NCBI GenBank assembly: GCA_023433985.1
Contig: JAEYTN010000005.1
Location: 1-6,027, forward strand
Direction of reading: 5' to 3'
DNA: 6,027 nt
Source: Pseudomonadota bacterium
GTDB taxonomy: Bacteria; Pseudomonadota; Alphaproteobacteria; Rhizobiales; Devosiaceae
Shown piece by piece: positions 1 through 4,075 of this stretch. The position numbers were made by a program, and so were the translations under genes. The notes beneath the pieces were generated by a model. It was not told where the DNA came from, did not search any database, and saw only the letters and a program-made list of their open reading frames with translations. The stretch's first letter is position 1; the number at the start of each line of letters is the position of its first letter.

Positions 1-1
1 G

Positions 2-265
2 TCCAACGTGGCGCCCCGCCTGTGTGCGTCGTTCCAGAACGCCTGCCAGCAGGGCAACTACGCCGAAGCGCTGGCGCTGCAGGACAAGCTCGTCTACCTG
101 CACAAGAACCTGTTCCTCGAGAACAATCCGGGCGGCGTGAAATATGCCGCGTCCCGCCTCGGCCTTTGCAGCAACGAGTTTCGGCTGCCGCTGGTGCCGA
201 TCTCGAAGGCCAACGAGCAGGCGATCGATTTCGCCATGTCGCACGCGGGGCTGCTGCCGAACTGA
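2..265 (+). CDS. dapA: 4-hydroxy-tetrahydrodipicolinate synthase (DapA), C-terminal fragment, 5' end outside window
   Basis: DapA condenses pyruvate with aspartate semialdehyde in the cytoplasm, the first committed step of the lysine/diaminopimelate pathway. Only the last 87 residues are visible, and the reading frame is open to the left edge. The family is about 290 residues long, so some 200 residues, including the Schiff-base lysine, lie outside. What is visible fits the helical C-terminal part of DapA: it opens with S-N-V-A-P-R-L, continues with an ALALQDKL helix, then NPGGVKYA (the position of the family's P-x-x-VK-A motif), then RLPLVP, and ends in HAGLLPN. The GTG at position 8 is an internal valine codon, not a start. 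The gene is followed by smpB in the same direction, an order common in alphaproteobacteria, which supports the call. No damage is visible in this part. Confidence 0.9.
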   Translation, partial: SNVAPRLCASFQNACQQGNYAEALALQDKLVYLHKNLFLENNPGGVKYAASRLGLCSNEFRLPLVPISKANEQAIDFAMSHAGLLPN

Positions 266-268
266 CGG

Positions 269-314
269 CGCGCGCCCGGCAAGATCGGAAACGGTTTTGC
301 GGTTCGGGCGCGCG
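269..314 (+). terminator. Long stem-loop after dapA (possible terminator or regulatory hairpin)
   Basis: A perfect 10-bp inverted repeat, CGCGCGCCCG at 269-278 and CGGGCGCGCG at 305-314, encloses a second stem. In the inner stem 279-286 (GCAAGATC) pairs with 293-300 (GGTTTTGC) using two G-U pairs, and the loop is GGAAAC. The whole structure is about 18 bp with a 4-nt bulge (GGTT, 301-304). It starts 4 nt after the dapA stop. No clean U-tract follows, so it is either a weak intrinsic terminator, an mRNA 3'-end stabiliser, or a DNA palindrome bound by a protein. It overlaps the -35 element of the smpB promoter. Confidence 0.5.
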
Positions 315-325
315 ACCTCTATATA
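297..325 (+). promoter_or_regulatory. Putative smpB promoter (housekeeping sigma type)
   Basis: TTGCGG at 297-302 and TATATA at 320-325 are separated by exactly 17 bp. This is the best -35/-10 pair in the window. Transcription normally begins about 7 nt after the -10 box, which here is position 332, the A of the smpB ATG. No Shine-Dalgarno sequence stands before that ATG, which agrees with a leaderless transcript. This is inferred from spacing only. Confidence 0.55.
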
Positions 326-331
326 GCCCCC

Positions 332-814
332 ATGGCCAAGGCACCCAACAAGCCCGCAACGATTTCGACCGGTCCGGTGGCGGAGAACCGCCGGGCGCGG
401 TTCGACTATGAGATCCTCGATACGCTCGAGGCCGGCATCGTCTTGACGGGCACCGAGGTGAAGTCGCTGCGGCAGGGCAAGGCGCAGATCACCGAGAGCT
501 ATGCCAGTCCCGAGCGCGGCGAACTGTGGCTGATCAATGCCCACATCCCCGAATACCTGCAGGCGAACCGCTTCAACCACGAGGAGAAGCGGCCGCGTAA
601 GCTCCTCGTCAACAAGAAGCAGCTGGCGAAGCTGAGCCAGGATGTCGAGCGCGCCGGCAACACCATCGTGCCCCTGAAGCTCTACTTCAACGAGCAGGGC
701 AGGGCGAAACTGCTGATCGGTGTCGGCAAGGGCAAGAAGAGCTACGACAAGCGCGAAACCGAGAAGAATCGCGACTGGAACCGCGAGAAGTCGCGCCTGC
801 TCAAGCACGGCTGA
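332..814 (+). CDS. smpB: SsrA (tmRNA)-binding protein SmpB
   Basis: SmpB binds the tRNA-like domain of tmRNA and delivers it to ribosomes stalled on broken mRNAs, so that the stalled peptide is tagged for proteolysis. The 160-residue length is normal for the family. Visible landmarks are the [10 protein letters not shown] start of the OB-fold barrel (residues 17-26), the signature GTEVKSLR (40-47), LINAHIPEY (67-75), [14 protein letters not shown] (79-92), and the basic C-terminal tail from [10 protein letters not shown] (132-141) through RDWNRE (147-152), which reads the empty mRNA channel. The ATG at 332 is the natural family start. The sequence before it is CTCTATATAGCCCCC, with no ribosome binding site, consistent with leaderless translation. 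It follows dapA in the same direction but probably has its own promoter. The tmRNA gene ssrA is not in this window. Confidence 0.96.
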   Translation: MAKAPNKPATISTGPVAENRRARFDYEILDTLEAGIVLTGTEVKSLRQGKAQITESYASPERGELWLINAHIPEYLQANRFNHEEKRPRKLLVNKKQLAKLSQDVERAGNTIVPLKLYFNEQGRAKLLIGVGKGKKSYDKRETEKNRDWNREKSRLLKHG

Positions 815-857
815 CGCCGGTCCGCCACGGTCACTGCCGAAAGTCTGACGGACGTAC

Positions 858-892
858 CTCGCCCCTTGCTGGACATGCGCGAACGGGGCGGG
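858..892 (+). other. Stem-loop between smpB and the dehydratase gene
   Basis: CCTCGCCCC (857-865) can pair with GGGGCGGG (885-892) over about 8 bp, with one G-U pair and a 19-nt loop. It lies 43 nt after the smpB stop. No U-run follows, so it could be a Rho-dependent or weak terminator for smpB, or simply chance pairing in GC-rich DNA. I saw no convincing promoter for the next gene in 815-928. Confidence 0.25.
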
Positions 893-900
893 TTAGGTAG

Positions 901-928
901 CGCTCCAATCAGAAAAGGGGAGCGTCAG
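901..928 (+). promoter_or_regulatory. Ribosome binding site of the dehydratase gene, with a hairpin over it
   Basis: AAAAGGGGAG (913-922) is a clear Shine-Dalgarno region ending 6 nt before the GTG at 929, and it decides the start of that gene. CGCTCC (901-906) is the exact complement of GGAGCG (919-924), with a 12-nt loop between, so the 3' half of the Shine-Dalgarno can be paired. Whether this limits translation is unknown. Confidence 0.55.
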
Positions 929-2083
929 GTGGCTAGTCCGATCGTGCCGAACGAGGGTGTTCTGCTGGGACGTGCACGGGTTCCGGGCTTTGCCTGTCCC
1001 CGCATCGTGACGGTTCGAGGCGACGAGGTCGTCGACATCACCGCCAAGGCTGCTCCCACCTCGCGCGACATTGCCGAACTCGACGATCCGGCCGGCTACG
1101 TGGCGGGTGCCGCCGGCGCGCCGGTCGGCAAGCTGGATGCCATCCTCCAGAATTCCTGGGCGGCGAAGACCGATGTGGCCCAGCCCTCGCTGCTTTCCCC
1201 TATCGACCTGCAAGCGGTGAAGGCCGCGGGCGTGACCTTCGTCGTCTCGCTGCTGGAGCGCGTCATCGAGGAGCAGGCGCGGGGCGACAAGGCCAAGGCC
1301 GACGAACTGCGCCGCGACATCCTCGACCTCATCGGCACGGACCTGAGCCAGCTCGTGCCGGGCTCCGACGCGGCGATGCAGGTCAAGCAGACGCTGATCT
1401 CGCGCGGCGTCTGGAGCCAGTATCTCGAGGTGGGCATCGGCCCCGACGCGGAAATCTTCACCAAGTGCCAGCCCATGGCCTCGGTGGGCTACGGTGCCGA
1501 TGTCGGCATCCTGCCGATTTCGGAGTGGAACAACCCCGAGCCCGAAGTCGCGATGGTGGTGAACTCGAAGGGTACCATTGTCGGCGCTACGCTCGGCAAC
1601 GACGTGAACCTCCGCGACGTCGAGGGTCGCTCGGCCCTGCTGCTCGGCAAGGCCAAGGACAACAATGCCTCCGCCTCGCTCGGACCCTTCATTCGCCTGT
1701 TCGACGGCACCTTCACCATCGACACGGTGAAGCAGTCCGACATCGCGCTGACCGTCACCGGCGAAGACGGCTTCGAGCTGACCGGCATTTCCAACATGAG
1801 CCAGATCTCGCGCTCGCCGGAATCGCTGGTCGCCTCGGCCATCGGCCGCCACCATCAGTATCCGGACGGCTTCGTGCTCTACCTCGGCACCATGTTCGCC
1901 CCGGTGAAGGATCGCGGCGGCGCCGGCAAGGGCTTCACCCACAAACCCGGCGACATCGTCTCGATTTCCACCGCCGCGCTCGGCACCCTCTCCAACACCG
2001 TCCGCCTCGCCACCGAAGCCGCCCCCTGGACCTACGGCACCAGCCACCTCCTCCGCGACCTGGCCAAGGCCGGGCTCTTGTAA
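929..2083 (+). CDS. FAH-family sugar-acid dehydratase, probable 2-keto-3-deoxy-pentonate (xylonate/arabinonate) dehydratase
   Basis: This is a cytoplasmic enzyme of the fumarylacetoacetate hydrolase fold. Its close relatives, as I recall them, are Caulobacter XylX and 2-keto-3-deoxy-arabinonate dehydratases, which dehydrate 2-keto-3-deoxy-pentonates to alpha-ketoglutarate semialdehyde. From the GTG start it has 384 residues, close to the XylX length. An N-terminal domain (about 1-88) precedes the FAH catalytic domain (about 90-384). Matching stretches are LQAVKAAGVTF (94-104), SLLERVIEEQARGD (107-120), SQYLEVGIGPDAEIFTK (163-179), NNPEPEV (201-207), GNDVNLRD (223-230), KAKDNNAS (241-248), HHQYPDGF (308-315) and GKGFTHKPGD (333-342). 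The E204-x-E206...D225 pattern is the metal-binding triad expected of the family. The GTG at 929 is preferred over the upstream in-frame TTG at 866: it has a strong Shine-Dalgarno 6 nt away, and the extra 21 residues do not resemble the family. The aldehyde dehydrogenase two genes downstream would use its product. The exact substrate (xylonate, arabinonate or other) cannot be settled from sequence. Confidence 0.85.
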   Translation: MASPIVPNEGVLLGRARVPGFACPRIVTVRGDEVVDITAKAAPTSRDIAELDDPAGYVAGAAGAPVGKLDAILQNSWAAKTDVAQPSLLSPIDLQAVKAAGVTFVVSLLERVIEEQARGDKAKADELRRDILDLIGTDLSQLVPGSDAAMQVKQTLISRGVWSQYLEVGIGPDAEIFTKCQPMASVGYGADVGILPISEWNNPEPEVAMVVNSKGTIVGATLGNDVNLRDVEGRSALLLGKAKDNNASASLGPFIRLFDGTFTIDTVKQSDIALTVTGEDGFELTGISNMSQISRSPESLVASAIGRHHQYPDGFVLYLGTMFAPVKDRGGAGKGFTHKPGDIVSISTAALGTLSNTVRLATEAAPWTYGTSHLLRDLAKAGLL

Positions 2084-2088
2084 GCGCG

Positions 2089-2292
2089 GTGGCCACCACC
2101 AAGGTCAAGGAGATACTGGCGATGCTGGAAGCCGATGGCTGGTATCTGGTGACGATCCGCGGTAGCCATCGCCAGTTCAAGCACGCTGCCAAGTCCGGCC
2201 GAGTTACCCTCGCGGGCAAGCCGAGCGACGACGTCGCGCCGGGGACTCTGAACAGCATCCTCAAGCAGGCCGGCCTGAAGGAAACACGCTGA
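2089..2292 (+). CDS. hicA: HicA-family mRNA interferase toxin (type II toxin-antitoxin)
   Basis: HicA is a small ribosome-independent RNase that cleaves mRNA and tmRNA and stops growth unless it is bound by HicB. The 67-residue protein has the full single-domain HicA shape (helix, three strands, helix, related to the dsRNA-binding fold): VKEILAMLEADGWYLV (residues 6-21), the signature RGSHRQFKH (24-32) with the catalytic histidine at 27, a GRVTLAGKP strand region (38-46), and the final APGTLNSILKQAGLK helix (50-64). Nothing needed for activity is missing. The start is taken as GTG 2089, the only in-frame start that keeps the whole first helix. It lies 5 nt after the dehydratase stop and has no strong ribosome binding site of its own, so translation is probably coupled to the upstream gene. 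Its TGA shares one base with the hicB ATG. The protein is shorter than usual gene-calling cutoffs and easily missed. Confidence 0.88.
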   Translation: MATTKVKEILAMLEADGWYLVTIRGSHRQFKHAAKSGRVTLAGKPSDDVAPGTLNSILKQAGLKETR

Positions 2293-2498
2293 TGCGCTAC
2301 GCAGTTGTTATCGAACGCGCCAACCAGAACTACTCGGCCTACGTGCCCGATCTGCCCGGCTGCATTGCGACCGGCGCGACGGTTGCCGAGGTCGAGGAGG
2401 AAATCGGAGAGGCCATTCGGCTGCACGTCGAAGGCCTGCGCGAGGATGGATTGGTGGTGCCCGAGCCGAGCGCCATCGCCGAATACATTGAGGCATAG
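2292..2498 (+). CDS. hicB: HicB-family antitoxin, short form without DNA-binding domain
   Basis: HicB binds HicA and blocks its active site. The 68 residues match the partial RNase H-like HicB domain: MRYAVVIERANQ (1-12), the signature YSAYVPDLPGC (14-24), GATVAEVEEEI (28-38), AIRLHVEGLREDG (41-53) and VVPEP (55-59). Longer HicB proteins carry a C-terminal helix-turn-helix or ribbon-helix-helix domain that represses the operon. This one ends at residue 68, just after the core domain, so it probably neutralises HicA but cannot by itself bind an operator. The start is fixed by the TGATG overlap with hicA. The stop (TAG 2496-2498) overlaps the Shine-Dalgarno of the next gene. Gene order toxin-then-antitoxin is normal for hicAB. 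Confidence 0.9.
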   Translation: MRYAVVIERANQNYSAYVPDLPGCIATGATVAEVEEEIGEAIRLHVEGLREDGLVVPEPSAIAEYIEA

Positions 2499-2507
2499 GA
2501 AACGATC
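2497..2507 (+). promoter_or_regulatory. Ribosome binding site of the aldehyde dehydrogenase gene, inside the hicB stop
   Basis: AGGAA (2497-2501) begins in the hicB TAG codon and ends 6 nt before the ATG at 2508. Ribosomes finishing hicB would cover this site, so hicB translation could help or hinder expression of the dehydrogenase. Confidence 0.6.
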
Positions 2508-3947
2508 ATGACCGAACTGCACCAGAACCTCATCAACGGCGAGTGGGTCGGCGCTGATGCGTCGGAGAACATCAACCCGTCCAACACCAACGAAGTGATC
2601 GGGCTTTACGCGCGGGCCACCCAGCAGGACACGCTGGATGCCATCGCGGCGGCCAAGGCGGCGTTCCCGGCCTGGTCGCGCTCGGGCATCCTGCAGCGCT
2701 GGGAAATCCTCTCCAAGACCGCGCACGAAATCTTCGCCCGCAAGGCGGAGCTCGGTGAGCTTCTGAGCCGCGAGGAGGGCAAGACCCTGGCCGAGGGCAT
2801 CGGCGAGGTCACCCGCGCCGGCCAGATATTCGAGTTCTTCGCCGGCGAAGCGCTTCGGCTTTCGGGCGAGAGCGTGCCTTCCGTCCGCCCGGGTGTCGGT
2901 GTTGAGATGACGCGCGAGCCGATGGGTGTCGTCGGCATCATCACGCCGTGGAACTTCCCCATCGCCATTCCGGCCTGGAAGATCGCGCCGGCGCTCTGCT
3001 ACGGCAACACCGTAGTGTTCAAGCCTGCCGACCTCGTGCCCGGCTGCTCGTGGGCCATCGTCGATATCCTGCATCGCAATGGCCTGCCCAAGGGCGTGCT
3101 GAATCTGGTGATGGGCCGCGGCTCGGTCGTCGGCCAGGCCATGCTCGACAGCAAGGACATCGTCGCCCAGACCTTCACCGGGTCGGTGAACACCGGGCGG
3201 CGCGTGGCGGAATCCAGCGTCAAGTACATGCGCAAGTTCCAGCTCGAAATGGGCGGCAAGAACCCCACCATCGTGCTCGACGACGCCGACCTGAAGGTCG
3301 CGGTGGAGTCGACGGCGCAGAGCGCCTTCTACTCGACCGGCCAGCGCTGCACCGCCTCCTCGCGCCTCATCGTGACCGAGGGCATCCACGACCAGTTCGT
3401 TGCGGCGCTCACCGAGCGCATCCGCAACCTCAAGGTCGGCGACGCCATCGCCAAGGACACCGAGATCGGCCCCGTGGTCGATCCGAGCCAGCTGAAGCAG
3501 GACACCGACTACATCGAGATCGGCAAGAACGAAGGCGCCAACCTCGTCGTCGGCGGTGACCTGGTGCAGCGCGACAACCCGGGCTACTTCCTGCAGCCGG
3601 CGCTCTTCACCGAAGCGACCAACCAGATGCGCATCGCCCGGGAGGAAATCTTCGGGCCGGTAGCCGCGGTGATCCGCGTGAAGGACTACGAGGAGGCCCT
3701 GGCGGTAGCGAACGACACCGAATTCGGCCTCTCCGCCGGCATCGTCACCACCTCGCTCAAGTACGCCACGCACTTCAAGCGCAACTCGGAAGCCGGCATG
3801 GTGATGGTCAACGTGCCGACCGCCGGCGTCGATTTCCACGTGCCATTTGGCGGCCGCAAGGGCTCGAGCTACGGCCCGCGCGAGCAGGGCAAGTACGCCC
3901 AGGAATTCTTCACCCAGGTGAAGACCGCCTACACCGCCGCCGGCTGA
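2508..3947 (+). CDS. NAD(P)-dependent aldehyde dehydrogenase, probable alpha-ketoglutarate semialdehyde (2,5-dioxovalerate) dehydrogenase
   Basis: The likely reaction is oxidation of alpha-ketoglutarate semialdehyde to alpha-ketoglutarate in the cytoplasm, the last step of Weimberg-type sugar-acid degradation. The 479-residue length is standard for the aldehyde dehydrogenase superfamily and all key residues are present: ITPWNFP with Asn149, VFKPA with Lys172 (cofactor binding), FTGS (223-226), the general base Glu247 in LEMGGKNP, the catalytic Cys281 in STGQRCTASS, and EEIFGP (379-384). The opening INPSNTNEV (22-30), SREEGKTLAEGIGE (87-100), IPAWKIAPAL (154-163) and VDFHVPFGG (441-449) resemble Caulobacter XylA (alpha-ketoglutarate semialdehyde dehydrogenase) as I remember it. 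The upstream dehydratase makes exactly this substrate, which supports the assignment. The start is ATG 2508 with AGGAA 6 nt before it and a 9-nt gap to hicB. Other semialdehydes remain possible, since substrate range in this superfamily is hard to read from sequence. Confidence 0.9.
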   Translation: MTELHQNLINGEWVGADASENINPSNTNEVIGLYARATQQDTLDAIAAAKAAFPAWSRSGILQRWEILSKTAHEIFARKAELGELLSREEGKTLAEGIGEVTRAGQIFEFFAGEALRLSGESVPSVRPGVGVEMTREPMGVVGIITPWNFPIAIPAWKIAPALCYGNTVVFKPADLVPGCSWAIVDILHRNGLPKGVLNLVMGRGSVVGQAMLDSKDIVAQTFTGSVNTGRRVAESSVKYMRKFQLEMGGKNPTIVLDDADLKVAVESTAQSAFYSTGQRCTASSRLIVTEGIHDQFVAALTERIRNLKVGDAIAKDTEIGPVVDPSQLKQDTDYIEIGKNEGANLVVGGDLVQRDNPGYFLQPALFTEATNQMRIAREEIFGPVAAVIRVKDYEEALAVANDTEFGLSAGIVTTSLKYATHFKRNSEAGMVMVNVPTAGVDFHVPFGGRKGSSYGPREQGKYAQEFFTQVKTAYTAAG

Positions 3948-3966
3948 TCCCGCCGGGCGCTGAACA

Positions 3967-4002
3967 TTACCGGCCGCGGGACAATGCACCGGCGGCCGGT
4001 AA
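3967..4002 (+). terminator. Perfect 11-bp inverted repeat after the aldehyde dehydrogenase gene, likely terminator
   Basis: TTACCGGCCGC (3967-3977) and GCGGCCGGTAA (3992-4002) are exact reverse complements around a 14-nt loop. The following CCTTTCCT (4003-4010) has only a short broken T-run, as is common in GC-rich genomes. It lies 20 nt after the dehydrogenase stop and probably ends the dehydratase-hicAB-dehydrogenase transcript. A protein-binding palindrome is the alternative. Confidence 0.55.
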
Positions 4003-4029
4003 CCTTTCCTAACCGCCTCGAAGTTAACC
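4000..4029 (+). repeat. Three TAACC direct repeats upstream of the diguanylate cyclase gene
   Basis: TAACC occurs at 4000-4004, 4010-4014 and 4025-4029; the last is part of GTTAACC. The starts are 10 and 15 bp apart. TTAAC half-sites are the core of alphaproteobacterial CtrA boxes (TTAA-N7-TTAA), but the spacing here does not form a proper box. This may be a regulator site for the cyclase gene or chance. Confidence 0.25.
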
Positions 4030-4042
4030 TGCCGGACTTCCT

Positions 4043-4056
4043 GCGGCCGCGGCCGC
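4043..4056. repeat. 14-bp perfect GC palindrome in the cyclase leader
   Basis: GCGGCCGCGGCCGC equals its own reverse complement and contains two overlapping GCGGCCGC sequences. It lies 19 nt before the cyclase ATG. In the mRNA it could only form a very tight hairpin. It is most likely a by-product of the high GC content. Confidence 0.3.
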
Positions 4057-4075
4057 CTGCGCTTGGGACAGCGGA

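Noticed and set aside
866..928. Upstream in-frame TTG start adding 21 residues to the dehydratase
   Set aside because: No Shine-Dalgarno stands before 866, the added peptide does not resemble the family, and GTG 929 has a strong site 6 nt away.
1465..2088. Extension of the hicA reading frame upstream into the dehydratase gene
   Set aside because: The upstream translation is arginine/proline-rich out-of-frame sequence of the dehydratase gene; HicA homology begins only around 2089.
2084..2507. Mobile-element footprint (target duplication or inverted repeats) around hicAB
   Set aside because: I found no matching direct or inverted repeats at the two junctions, and the base composition resembles the neighbours, so an insertion can only be inferred from gene order.
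1935..3989. A 684-codon open frame on the minus strand across the dehydratase end, hicAB and the dehydrogenase
   Set aside because: The translation is rich in G, A, R, H and V with no recognisable motif and lies opposite well-supported genes; long antisense open frames are expected in GC-rich coding DNA.
4000..4013. A CtrA-type box upstream of the cyclase
   Set aside because: The best fit is GTAA-N6-CTAAC, which misses both the TTAA cores and the 7-bp spacing of the consensus.
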